NCBI RefSeq assembly: GCF_000770635.1
Contig: NZ_AVBF01000033.1
Location: 1 to 45,395, forward strand
DNA length: 45,395 nucleotides
Source of the DNA: Pontibacillus yanchengensis Y32
GTDB taxonomy: Bacteria; Bacillota; Bacilli; Bacillales; BH030062
Reading direction: 5' to 3'
Positions 27,972 through 36,448 of the stretch are shown piece by piece. Each line of letters begins with the position of its first letter. Position 1 is the stretch's first letter. A program made the translations under genes and the position numbers. Below the pieces are notes generated by a model. The model did not search any database, was not told the origin of the DNA, and was given only the letters and a program-made list of their open reading frames with translations.

Positions 27972-29323
27972 ACATCAACACCTCTTTGATCGACTTCTGG
28001 ATATCTATGCTCAAGTTCTACTTCAGCTGGGTTATCAGAGAATAGTTTGCGTAATACTGAGACGGAAATCACACCCAGTAAAATATAGAGACCAAGGAAC
28101 AGCAGGAACATCCAATCAACGTGTGGTGATGTGGTAGCACCTTCTGAAACTTTCATATAGCCTCTTAATATCCAAGGTTGGCGTCCAACTTCAGCAAAAA
28201 TCCATCCAAACTCAATAGCCAACATCGCAAAAGGACCATTCAATACAATGAGCCACAATAGCCATTTATTGTGCTCACTCCAACGTTTTAATTTGGAAAG
28301 TACAATATATAAAAAGGATACTCCTAAAGCATACATACCGAGCATAACCATTAAGTCAAACATATAATGAATCCAAAGGGGTGGTGTTTCCTCTTCTGGA
28401 AATTGGTCCAATCCAACGACTTCACTATTAAAATCACCATGTGACAAGAAACTGAGTGCATTTGGCAACCGTATTTCATTTTCTACTTCATTGTTCTCAT
28501 TTAGTGTCCCAAATAAGATAAGGTCAGCACCTTTTTCTGTTTCAAAATGCCATTCACCTGCTGCAAGTTTTTCTGGTTGTTCATCTGCTAGGAATTTGGC
28601 AGATAAGTCTCCTGCAATAGCAGTTAAAATTGCGAAGAAGAAGGTAGCTATCATCGTTAGTTTTAGTGCTTTTTTATGGTAATTAGATGATTTTTTCTTC
28701 AATATGATAAACGCAGTAATAGCAGCTAGTATAGCAGCAGATGTTAAATAACTGGATGACAACACATGAAATACTTTTGTAGGTGTTGCCGGATTAAACA
28801 TTGCTTCTAAAGGATCAATATCTGTAATAGTTCTTCCTTCTAATTCGAAACCTTGTGGCGTATTCATAAACGAATTAACAGTGGTGATAAAGAATGCTGA
28901 CATCCCTGCACCAATTACAACAGGAATAGAAAATAACCAGTGATAGATTGGGTTATTAAATCGATCCCACGTGTACAGATAAGCCCCTAAGAAAATGGCC
29001 TCGAAAAAGAATGCGAATGTTTCAAGGAATAATGGAAGACTAATAACATTTCCTGCAACTTGCATAAAGCTCGGCCATAACAAAGACAACTGTAGACCTA
29101 TTGCAGTACCAGTTACAACTCCTACTGCAACCGTAATAACAAACCCTCTCGTCCATCTTCTAGCTAAGAGAGTGTAATTGGCATCTTTTTTCTTAATACC
29201 GATAAACTCAGCAATAGAAATCATGAGTGGTACTCCAACACCAATTGTTGCAAATATAATATGAAAGGCCAACGTCAGGGACGTTAACATACGACTCATT
29301 GTTACACTATCAAACTCCATCAT
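27968..29323 (-). CDS. ythA: Cytochrome bd-type quinol oxidase subunit I (YthA/CydA-like)
   Basis: A 451-residue heme-bearing subunit with about nine membrane segments. Visible are the N-terminal heme-ligand region LAFHIIFATIGVGVPL (His21), an AFFFEAIFLGAYLY segment with the conserved Glu, and GRQPWILRGYMK. The hydrophilic Q-loop is short, as in cyanide-insensitive oxidases. The ATG at 29321-29323 has GGGGG about 9 nt upstream. A Rex-type operator lies 149 nt before the start, pointing to NADH/NAD+-dependent control under low oxygen. Confidence 0.9.
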   Translation of the reverse strand: MMEFDSVTMSRMLTSLTLAFHIIFATIGVGVPLMISIAEFIGIKKKDANYTLLARRWTRGFVITVAVGVVTGTAIGLQLSLLWPSFMQVAGNVISLPLFLETFAFFFEAIFLGAYLYTWDRFNNPIYHWLFSIPVVIGAGMSAFFITTVNSFMNTPQGFELEGRTITDIDPLEAMFNPATPTKVFHVLSSSYLTSAAILAAITAFIILKKKSSNYHKKALKLTMIATFFFAILTAIAGDLSAKFLADEQPEKLAAGEWHFETEKGADLILFGTLNENNEVENEIRLPNALSFLSHGDFNSEVVGLDQFPEEETPPLWIHYMFDLMVMLGMYALGVSFLYIVLSKLKRWSEHNKWLLWLIVLNGPFAMLAIEFGWIFAEVGRQPWILRGYMKVSEGATTSPHVDWMFLLFLGLYILLGVISVSVLRKLFSDNPAEVELEHRYPEVDQRGVDV

Positions 29324-29471
29324 TTTACGTTGCCCCCTTTTAAAAATAAGCTCGACTATTAAATAGTTCTACATCTTTAATAGTCTTGTAGATTCATGTA
29401 CTTCTTTTTAACCATAATACCTTCAGTGTACATTATACAAACTCTCAAATGCGTAACATAGAGTGACTGTT

Positions 29472-29489
29472 TTGTGACAAATTTCACAA
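29472..29489. promoter_or_regulatory. Rex-type operator upstream of ythAB
   Basis: TTGTGACAAATTTCACAA matches the Rex half-site pattern TTGTGAA-N4-TTCACAA with one mismatch. It lies between divergent ythA and a small membrane protein gene. A -10-like TATAAT for ythA is at 29432-29437 (minus strand). Confidence 0.65.
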
Positions 29490-29523
29490 TCATGATATAT
29501 TCCCAGTTTATAAAAAAAAACAA

Positions 29524-29553
29524 TTGGACACAACAATTTAACATTAGTATAAA
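29524..29553 (+). promoter_or_regulatory. Candidate promoter for the small membrane protein gene
   Basis: TTGGAC (29524-29529), 18-bp spacer, TATAAA (29548-29553). This leaves a leader of about 130 nt before the gene at 29692. Confidence 0.4.
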
Positions 29554-29691
29554 TGTGAAATTTCTGTGTCCAAACTTAAATTGTAAGGGTTTTCATAATG
29601 TTCAAAGGTTGATATAGTAATAATAAGAAAAATGTTCACAATTTCGTCATAAGTATCATCCTTCACAATTTGAAAGATCGGAGTGAATGAC

Positions 29692-29991
29692 ATGGATGTG
29701 TTAATGGTATATGCCCTTTTTGCAAGTATAACGCCTTTATTTTTATGGATGGAACACCGTGGGACAGCAATCGTACAACTCCCTTTCATCGCTGGTATGT
29801 GGGGATTTTTCTTTACTGAATTCTTTTCCATACAAACAAGTGGTTTCTTATATGGTAGTTTATTGACGTTATCTTTACTTAATTTAATCTATGCTCATAT
29901 CGCTTTTTATCTTATATTCTTTCACAATCAAAAAACTCGCGAGCATATATTTGAAAAGTTCCCTCATATTACTAAGAAGAAATTAACATAG
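29692..29991 (+). CDS. Small three-TM membrane protein, unknown
   Basis: A 99-residue protein with hydrophobic segments at about 2-18, 25-46 and 52-80 and a basic C-terminal tail (FEKFPHITKKK). The ATG at 29692 has CGGAGTGA 5 nt upstream; an in-frame GTG lies inside that site. It sits alone on the plus strand between the two quinol oxidase operons. I do not recognise a family. A role in respiration is only suggested by position. Confidence 0.6.
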   Translation: MDVLMVYALFASITPLFLWMEHRGTAIVQLPFIAGMWGFFFTEFFSIQTSGFLYGSLLTLSLLNLIYAHIAFYLIFFHNQKTREHIFEKFPHITKKKLT

Positions 29992-29997
29992 CAGAAT

Positions 29998-30226
29998 AAA
30001 AGCTCGGGGTGCCCTGCTAGCGAAGTATATGCTGCGGCCCACACGATGTGGGTTGGTTCTATGTTGCTGTATGACGCAGCGGTTTTAATTGAACTTCCAT
30101 TGAATCAGTAAGGAGATAAAGGCAACACGAAGACATGAGTGATTCGATGTTAACTTATCGTACGGAGGCGAGGGAAGCATACTAGTCGCTGGGCGCTGGA
30201 CCTGAACGTGGCCATTTCACTTTTTT
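29998..30226 (+). repeat. Copy B of the ~225-nt repeat family
   Basis: It starts AAAAGCTCGGGGTGCCCTGC, has hairpin CCCACA-CGA-TGTGGG, then GGTTGGTTCTATGTTGCTG, CAGCGGTTTTAATTGAA, AGGAGATAAAGGCAACACGA, ACTTATCGTACGGAGGCG, ACTAGTCGCTGGGCGCTGGA and TTTCACTTTTTT. It begins 7 nt after the stop of the small membrane protein gene, in the same orientation, so it could form that mRNA's 3' end. Confidence 0.8.
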
Positions 30227-30266
30227 AGTTATACAAAACTGTTGGATTTTATAATACACTAAACGA

Positions 30267-30306
30267 TAAAAGAAGCATGAGTTAGTTAAACTCATGCTTC
30301 TTTTTA
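30267..30306. terminator. Terminator of the qox operon
   Basis: Arms AGAAGCATGAGTT / AACTCATGCTTCT with a 4-nt loop, A-run left and T-run right. Confidence 0.88.
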
Positions 30307-30317
30307 ACCGGAAATTC

Positions 30318-30626
30318 TTACATAGACATGCTATGCATCATGGAGTTAATTACCCAAATTGTCCCTGCAACAATAATCACACCAATGATCGCACTATAAA
30401 CCATCGTGAATACTTGGGCACCTCCCTCTCCTTCTCGTATATGCATAAACATAAATAGCTGAATTCCTGCTTGGATGATAGCTAAGGAGACAATAATCCA
30501 TATGATAGCCGTTATAGATAAACTTGTATAAAGAGCGATCCATACTGAAAGTAACGTTAGAGCTATAGACAATATAAAGCCAATCACATGATTCCATGGG
30601 AAATTACTATGAGAGTTTTGTGTCAT
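30318..30626 (-). CDS. qoxD: Cytochrome aa3 quinol oxidase subunit IV
   Basis: A 102-residue protein with three hydrophobic helices, ending in a Met/His-rich SMMHSMSM tail. Length, the MFMHIREGE loop and last place in qoxABCD identify QoxD, a small assembly subunit without cofactors. Its ATG lies 1 nt past the qoxC stop. Confidence 0.92.
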   Translation of the reverse strand: MTQNSHSNFPWNHVIGFILSIALTLLSVWIALYTSLSITAIIWIIVSLAIIQAGIQLFMFMHIREGEGGAQVFTMVYSAIIGVIIVAGTIWVINSMMHSMSM

Positions 30627-30627
30627 A

Positions 30628-31239
30628 TTACATCACCATCCCTAATAAATACACACCAGTAAAGATGAAGATCCAAACAACATCTAAAAAGTGCCAATAT
30701 AATGAAATAATAAAGGCTTTTCTAGCTGTAGTTGAATTTAAACCATTACGAGCAAGTTGAATTAAAATCATAGTCATCCAACCAATCCCCAGACTTACGT
30801 GAGCACCGTGTGTACCTAGTAAAGTAAAGAATGCGGACCAAAATGCACTTGTCTGTAGAGAAGCTCCTTCGTGTATATAATGAATAAACTCCTCAATTTC
30901 AAAGTATAGAAAGCCTAAACCTAAAAGCATGGTGAGTATAAACCAAATCATCAAACCTTTTCTGCTTCCCCTTCGCATTTCATGAATGGCAATTCCACAA
31001 GTGAAACTACTCGTAAGAAGTATGAACGTCTCAATGAGCACTCCTCTTAATTCAAATAACTCAGAAGGTCCAGGTCCATCTGCCAATCTACCTGTCAGCA
31101 CAAAATACGTTGCAAACAATGTCCCAAACAGGGCAATTTCTGCACCCAAGAAAATCCAAAAGCCAAGAATGTTTAAACGACTTTTTTCTGTTTGAAATTC
31201 CAATGGTTGATTCGGATCAATCGCTTCATCGTGGCTCAT
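30628..31239 (-). CDS. qoxC: Cytochrome aa3 quinol oxidase subunit III
   Basis: A 203-residue membrane protein with five helices, of the heme-copper oxidase subunit III family. The GTHGAHVSLGIGWM stretch and the WHFLDVVWIFIF helix are typical. It holds no redox centre but stabilises QoxB. It lies 3 nt after qoxB. Confidence 0.94.
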   Translation of the reverse strand: MSHDEAIDPNQPLEFQTEKSRLNILGFWIFLGAEIALFGTLFATYFVLTGRLADGPGPSELFELRGVLIETFILLTSSFTCGIAIHEMRRGSRKGLMIWFILTMLLGLGFLYFEIEEFIHYIHEGASLQTSAFWSAFFTLLGTHGAHVSLGIGWMTMILIQLARNGLNSTTARKAFIISLYWHFLDVVWIFIFTGVYLLGMVM

Positions 31240-31242
31240 TGT

Positions 31243-33195
31243 CTAGTCCTCCTTCCTACGTACGTTTCGTTCAATTTCTTTAATTTCCTCTACTTCAACA
31301 TGGTGACCTTCATCTGGGTCAAAGGATCGCATAATCATTGTTACAATAACTCCAATGGTTGCTGCGATTGCCATCCACATCCATTCAAAAACAAGACCAA
31401 ATCCTGCTATAAATAAAAGTACTGACATAATAACAGGAACTCCAGAATTATCAGGCATGTGAATCTGTTCAAGTCGTTCTTCCTCAATATCTAGCTCTTG
31501 CTTCCCTTCTTTTTTTATTTGCCAGTACGGATCGAGACCATGAACGTCAGGGATCTTAGCAAAGTTATAATAAGGAACTGGTGCTGGAGTTGACCACTCT
31601 AGTGTACGACCATCCCATGGATCTCCTGTTTTCACACGTTCTGCATATCGGATGCTGTAATAGATGTTATACACAATAATGACGAATCCAATTGCCATTA
31701 GTACACCACCAACGGACGCTACGGCATTTAGTTCAAACCAACCTGTATCTTCTGCATAGGTATGAACACGTCGAGGCATACCAGCGAACCCTAAGAAGTA
31801 CATTGGGAAAAAGCAAACATTAAAACCAATTACGAAAATCCAAAAACTAATTTTTCCTAATGTTTCGTTTAATTTATGACCAAATACTTTTGGATACCAA
31901 TAATATAACCCAGCGAAACAAGCATAGACTGTCCCCGATATCAACACATAGTGGAAATGGGCAACTAAGAAGTACGTATTGTGATATTGATAGTCCGCTG
32001 CTGCCATCGCTAGCATAACTCCTGTTACTCCACCAATAACAAAGTTCGGAATAAATGCAAGTGACCATAGCATTGCGGTATTGATTTTAATTCGACCTTT
32101 GTAAAGCGTGAGTAGCCAGTTAAAGATTTTCACACCAGTTGGAATTGCAATAGCCATTGTCGTTAGCGAGAAGAAAGAATTCACTGATGCATCCGCTCCC
32201 ATTGTAAAGAAGTGATGCACCCAAACTATAAAGCTTAATAGAGCAATCACAACCATGGAATAAACCATTGCCTTATAACCAAATAAATTTTTTCTTGAGA
32301 ATGTACTAATAACCTCGGAAAAGATACCAAAAGCAGGTAGTATTACGATATAAACTTCAGGGTGTCCCCAAATCCAAAATAGATTTGCCCAAAGCATCGG
32401 CATACCACCATCCATGAGAGTGAAAAAGTGAGCACCAAAAATACGATCTAATGTCATTAATGCTAGTGCTACTGTTAAAACTGGAAAAGCGAAAATAATA
32501 AGGACACATGTAATGGCACTAGACCAAGTGAACATTGGCATACGCATTAACGTCATACCAGGTGCTCGCATTTTAAGAATCGTAACTAAGAAGTTAATTC
32601 CTGTAAGCAGAGTACCTATACCAGCAACCTGCAACCCAAGTAAGTAATAATTCTGACCAGGCCCTGGGCTTAATTCATTTCCTGCCATAGGAACATAAGA
32701 TGTCCATCCAGCAGAAGGAGAACCACCAATAATAAATGATATATTGAATAACATGGCTCCCATAAAGAAAGTCCAAAAACTAACTGCGTTTAAAAATGGA
32801 TACGCAACGTCTCTTGCTCCTATCTGTAATGGTACAACTACGTTCATAAGGCCGATTAGAAATGGCATTGCCATAAATATAATCATGATTGTACCGTGTG
32901 TCGTAAATATTTCATTGTAGTGTGATGAATCCAAAAATTCATTGTTTGGTAGCGTAAGCTGTGCCCGCATGAGCATTGCGTCTACACCACCGCGAAAAAG
33001 CATTAACACTGCAGAAATAATATACATGACACCTAATTTTTTATGATCGACTGTCGTGAGCCATTCATTCCAAAGCCATTTCCATTTTTTATACTTTGTT
33101 AATACAAAGATAATCCCAATCAAACTGAGAATAATGGAAACATCAGCTCCGTATATCAAAGGGTCACCAGTGACGAAAAATTCATCTAACTGCAT
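31243..33195 (-). CDS. qoxB: Cytochrome aa3 quinol oxidase subunit I
   Basis: A 650-residue proton-pumping catalytic subunit with about 14-15 hydrophobic segments. The CuB site is visible in [16 protein letters not shown] (with the cross-linked His-Tyr pair) and in WVHHFFTMG. Heme ligands lie in [12 protein letters not shown], and another heme His lies in FTTHGTIM. The K-channel and D-channel regions look intact. Quinol rather than cytochrome c oxidation follows from the qox gene order and from the QoxA type. Confidence 0.96.
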   Translation of the reverse strand: MQLDEFFVTGDPLIYGADVSIILSLIGIIFVLTKYKKWKWLWNEWLTTVDHKKLGVMYIISAVLMLFRGGVDAMLMRAQLTLPNNEFLDSSHYNEIFTTHGTIMIIFMAMPFLIGLMNVVVPLQIGARDVAYPFLNAVSFWTFFMGAMLFNISFIIGGSPSAGWTSYVPMAGNELSPGPGQNYYLLGLQVAGIGTLLTGINFLVTILKMRAPGMTLMRMPMFTWSSAITCVLIIFAFPVLTVALALMTLDRIFGAHFFTLMDGGMPMLWANLFWIWGHPEVYIVILPAFGIFSEVISTFSRKNLFGYKAMVYSMVVIALLSFIVWVHHFFTMGADASVNSFFSLTTMAIAIPTGVKIFNWLLTLYKGRIKINTAMLWSLAFIPNFVIGGVTGVMLAMAAADYQYHNTYFLVAHFHYVLISGTVYACFAGLYYWYPKVFGHKLNETLGKISFWIFVIGFNVCFFPMYFLGFAGMPRRVHTYAEDTGWFELNAVASVGGVLMAIGFVIIVYNIYYSIRYAERVKTGDPWDGRTLEWSTPAPVPYYNFAKIPDVHGLDPYWQIKKEGKQELDIEEERLEQIHMPDNSGVPVIMSVLLFIAGFGLVFEWMWMAIAATIGVIVTMIMRSFDPDEGHHVEVEEIKEIERNVRRKED

Positions 33196-33212
33196 TCTAG
33201 TCGCCTCCTAAC

Positions 33213-34097
33213 CTAGTGAGATTCAGCTTCTTCTGGATTGTAGCCTTGTCTCTCTCTTGCTTTTATTGCATATTCTGCATTCTTTGCATGATTCACCCAT
33301 TGTAAGTGAGTGGAAGAATAGGTTTGACGAGGAACATGTCCAGGTAACAGAAGCTCATCGTACTTGTTCTGTGTTAATGCCGGAGCCTCATTCTGTGTTT
33401 TATTCACCCAATTTTGAAACTTCTCAGGTGATTCGGCATACACCTTAAATTGTTGCTTGGTAAAGCCTTCACCTGTAAAGTTTGCATTTCGACCTTGATA
33501 AACGCCTGGTTCATCAGCTTGAAGGTAAATCTCGGTAAGCATGCCTGCCATGTTGTATTCCTGACCACCTAAACGCGGAATCCAAAGTGCTGCCATGGAA
33601 TCTGCTGATGAAAGTTTGAATAATATAGGTCGATCTTCAGGAATATGCAAATAATTAACCGTTTCAATTTCTTGCTCCGGATAACTAAAAAACCATTTCC
33701 AATTAGCTGATGTTGCATGAATAATCAGTGGTTCTTTGTCTTTTGAGCTCTCTGGTGCCTCTTCCAATTCGTATATTGTCTTAACTGTTGGTACAGCTAA
33801 CAGAATAACAATAATAATAGGGATTACTGTCCAGATTATCTCAAGCCATTTATTCCCTTCCATCTCATCTGGTTCATGGGAGTCGTGGCCAGGGCGTTCT
33901 CTATATTTCGTAATAATAAATGCAAAAAGCCCAAACACAACGGCTACAACAATCAGCATTAGAGATATAGACCATACAATAAGGTCTTTCTGTGCATCTG
34001 CTACAGGCCCCTTAGGATCTAATACTGGAAGTGCACTACATCCACTTAAGAAAATAAGTAAAGAACTAAATAATAATAGATGCTTTATCTGTTTCAT
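33213..34097 (-). CDS. qoxA: Cytochrome aa3 quinol oxidase subunit II (lipoprotein)
   Basis: A 294-residue subunit. The lipobox FLSGC gives a lipid-anchored Cys, followed by VLDPKGPV and two membrane helices, then a periplasmic-side cupredoxin fold (WKWFFSYPEQ, SADSMAALWIPRLGGQ, GMLTEIYLQAD). CuA ligands are absent, as expected for a quinol oxidase. The start is set at the ATG at 34095-34097, with AGGTGA 8 nt upstream; an in-frame GTG four codons earlier lies within that site. It is first of qoxABCD, with a 17-nt gap to qoxB. Confidence 0.94.
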   Translation of the reverse strand: MKQIKHLLLFSSLLIFLSGCSALPVLDPKGPVADAQKDLIVWSISLMLIVVAVVFGLFAFIITKYRERPGHDSHEPDEMEGNKWLEIIWTVIPIIIVILLAVPTVKTIYELEEAPESSKDKEPLIIHATSANWKWFFSYPEQEIETVNYLHIPEDRPILFKLSSADSMAALWIPRLGGQEYNMAGMLTEIYLQADEPGVYQGRNANFTGEGFTKQQFKVYAESPEKFQNWVNKTQNEAPALTQNKYDELLLPGHVPRQTYSSTHLQWVNHAKNAEYAIKARERQGYNPEEAESH

Positions 34098-34265
34098 ATA
34101 TAAGGTCACCTACCTTGTATAATTTTTAAGTATTAGATTATTCAATTTATCACAAAACTCTTTGCATCTAACAATGAGCGTATTTGCTATAGTAACAAAA
34201 TTTTTTTATTAGAAATCGATTTCAAGAAAATGTGTCATACAATCGTCACGAAATTAGAAATGTAA

Positions 34266-34494
34266 ACCAATTTCTTGCGCCGGTTAGGGACGTACAAACT
34301 GCTGCCTACAGGACGTGGATTGGTCCGATGTTGCTACGTGATGTAGCGACCTTAATCGAACTTCACCTGATTCCATATGAGATAAAGGAAAAACACGAAG
34401 AGCGACAGCGATTCGATGTTGACTTATCGTAAGGAGGTGCAGGAAGTTTGCTAGTCGCTAGGCTCTGGAGCTGGACGTGGCTACATCACTTTTT
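34266..34494 (+). repeat. Copy C of the ~225-nt repeat family
   Basis: It contains GTGGATTGGTCCGATGTTGC, hairpin GTTGCTAC-GTGAT-GTAGCGAC, CTTAATCGAACTTCACCTGA, GATTCGATGTTGACTTATCG, TAAGGAGGTGCAGGAAGTTT, GCTAGTCGCTAGGCTCTGGA and GGCTACATCACTTTTT. It lies between qoxA and the ABC exporter genes, antisense to both. An open frame across it is a by-product of the repeat. Confidence 0.8.
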
Positions 34495-34539
34495 CAGTTA
34501 TACACAAGCATTGAATTTTATAATAGTAAGCTAAACAGC

Positions 34540-34580
34540 AAAAAAATAGCCCTTCTCCACTATATAGTGGAGAAGGGCTA
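34540..34580 (-). terminator. Terminator of the ABC exporter operon
   Basis: Perfect 16-bp arms TAGCCCTTCTCCACTA / TAGTGGAGAAGGGCTA with a 2-nt centre, followed on the minus strand by seven U. Confidence 0.92.
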
Positions 34581-34589
34581 ACATTTCAT

Positions 34590-36434
34590 CTACATTGCAT
34601 CTAGCATTTGGAACTGTGTTTTTACTAAATCGAAATACTCACCGCGTAATTGCATTAACTCCTCGTGACTTCCTTGTTCTAAAATCTTACCATGTTCAAG
34701 AACGAAGATATTGTCTGCTTCACGAATTGTTGAAAGTCTGTGAGCAATGATGATTGCCGTTCGGCCATGTAATAGTTTACGCAATGCTTCTTGAATTTTC
34801 ATTTCTGTTTCTGTATCAATACTTGATGTTGCTTCGTCTAGAATTATGATTTTAGGATCTGCAAGAAGAGCTCTAGCGAATGACAATAATTGGCGTTCAC
34901 CTGCAGAGAGAATATTACCTCGTTCCTCTACTTCCGTTTCATATCCATTTGCAAGTCGTTGAATAAAGTCATCAGCACCAACTACCTTAGCTGCCTCCAT
35001 TACCTCTTCATCAGAAGCGTCTGGACGTCCAAACCGGATATTTTCAATAATCGTACCAGAGAAAATAAAAGTGTCCTGTAGCACAACGCTAATTTGTTGA
35101 CGTACACTATTTAACGTTACATCTCTAAGGTCATGGCCATCGATCTTAACTGCTCCCTTAGTAGGATCGTAAAAACGACTAATTAGATTTGCAATAGTAG
35201 ACTTTCCGCTACCAGTATGACCAACTAATGCCACTGTCTGCCCTTGCTTCATCTCCAAATTAATATCATGAAGAGCAATACGCTCTTCATCATAAGCAAA
35301 TTGAACATGATCAAATTCTATATGACCTTTAATGTCATCTAAGACAACCGCATCACTTTTTTCTTCAACATTAGGTTGTTCATCTAGAAATTCAAAAATT
35401 CTCTCTGAAGCCGCCATAGCCATTAAAAGTTGATTATACATCTGACCTAGACGTGAGATAGGTTCCCAGAACATTCCTAGGAAAAAGGCGAATGTTACAA
35501 ATGTACCAACCTCTATGCCTCCATTTGCTGGAGTCTGAATTATTAGGTAAGCCCCATAAGAAATTAAGATAACTGTTCCAATTGCATTACTCATCTCGAC
35601 AAAAGGTCTAAACATAGCACTCTTCTTTGTCGCATTACGCCAGCTTTCGAAATTATCTGTATTAACACCATCAAAGTACTCTGTGTTTTCTCTTTCTTGA
35701 GAGAATGATTGAGTAATACGAATACCTTGAATACTCTCATTTAAGTGTGAATTTAAACGAGATTGTTGTATACGAACTTGCTGCCATGAACGTCGGATAC
35801 GTTTGCGAAGTTTCGTCGATATAAAGAACATAATCGGTAGTATTACCATAATAGCAAGCGCTAATTTAGGGCTTAAGAATAACAATATACAGATAATCCC
35901 AATTAACGTCACCACATCCATCAGTAAATTAATGATTCCGTTCGTGAATAGCTCTTGCAATGAATTGATATCGTTCATTATTCGAACAAGAATGGAGCCA
36001 GCTGACTTGGAATCAAAAAAACGATGCGACAAACGTTGAACGTGGGAAAATAGATGTTTACGTAAATCATAAATAACATTCTGACCTAAAATATTTACCC
36101 ACCTAATTCGTAATGCGTTTCCTACATAACTTAGTAAATAGAGAATCGCAATTCCAACTACAAGTTGGATGAGAAGATTCATATTTTTATCCTCAATCGC
36201 CACATCGATTACTACTTTACCAATAAGAATTGGAACTACTAATCGAACAATCGTTGATACAAGCATGGCGAGTACTGCTAAAGGTAGCAACGTTTTGGAA
36301 TAGGGTCTCACATATTGTAATAATCTTCTCATTTGTTGCCAGTTAAATGGTTTATCAATAGCTTGATCTTGCGTGTACTTAAAACGCTTTAGATGTGGAC
36401 TAACTGCTTTTTGGTCTTTCGTTCTTCTTGCCAT
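34590..36434 (-). CDS. ABC exporter half-transporter with canonical ATPase (YknV/YfiC-like)
   Basis: A 614-residue half-transporter: six membrane helices (about 50-330) and a C-terminal nucleotide-binding domain with Walker A GHTGSGKST, signature LSAGERQ, Walker B IIILDEAT with the catalytic Glu, and the IIAHR switch His. It pairs with the 585-residue protein encoded 14 nt upstream. The signature has Ala for the second position (LSAGE rather than LSGGQ), as in one half of heterodimeric multidrug exporters. Substrate is unknown; drugs, lipids or peptides are possible. Confidence 0.9.
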   Translation of the reverse strand: MARRTKDQKAVSPHLKRFKYTQDQAIDKPFNWQQMRRLLQYVRPYSKTLLPLAVLAMLVSTIVRLVVPILIGKVVIDVAIEDKNMNLLIQLVVGIAILYLLSYVGNALRIRWVNILGQNVIYDLRKHLFSHVQRLSHRFFDSKSAGSILVRIMNDINSLQELFTNGIINLLMDVVTLIGIICILLFLSPKLALAIMVILPIMFFISTKLRKRIRRSWQQVRIQQSRLNSHLNESIQGIRITQSFSQERENTEYFDGVNTDNFESWRNATKKSAMFRPFVEMSNAIGTVILISYGAYLIIQTPANGGIEVGTFVTFAFFLGMFWEPISRLGQMYNQLLMAMAASERIFEFLDEQPNVEEKSDAVVLDDIKGHIEFDHVQFAYDEERIALHDINLEMKQGQTVALVGHTGSGKSTIANLISRFYDPTKGAVKIDGHDLRDVTLNSVRQQISVVLQDTFIFSGTIIENIRFGRPDASDEEVMEAAKVVGADDFIQRLANGYETEVEERGNILSAGERQLLSFARALLADPKIIILDEATSSIDTETEMKIQEALRKLLHGRTAIIIAHRLSTIREADNIFVLEHGKILEQGSHEELMQLRGEYFDLVKTQFQMLDAM

Positions 36435-36448
36435 CCTTTCCCACCTCC

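Noticed and set aside
34232-34432. 66-codon open frame on the plus strand across repeat copy C
   Set aside because: It lies inside the repeat, has no ribosome binding site, and is not kept open in copies A or B.
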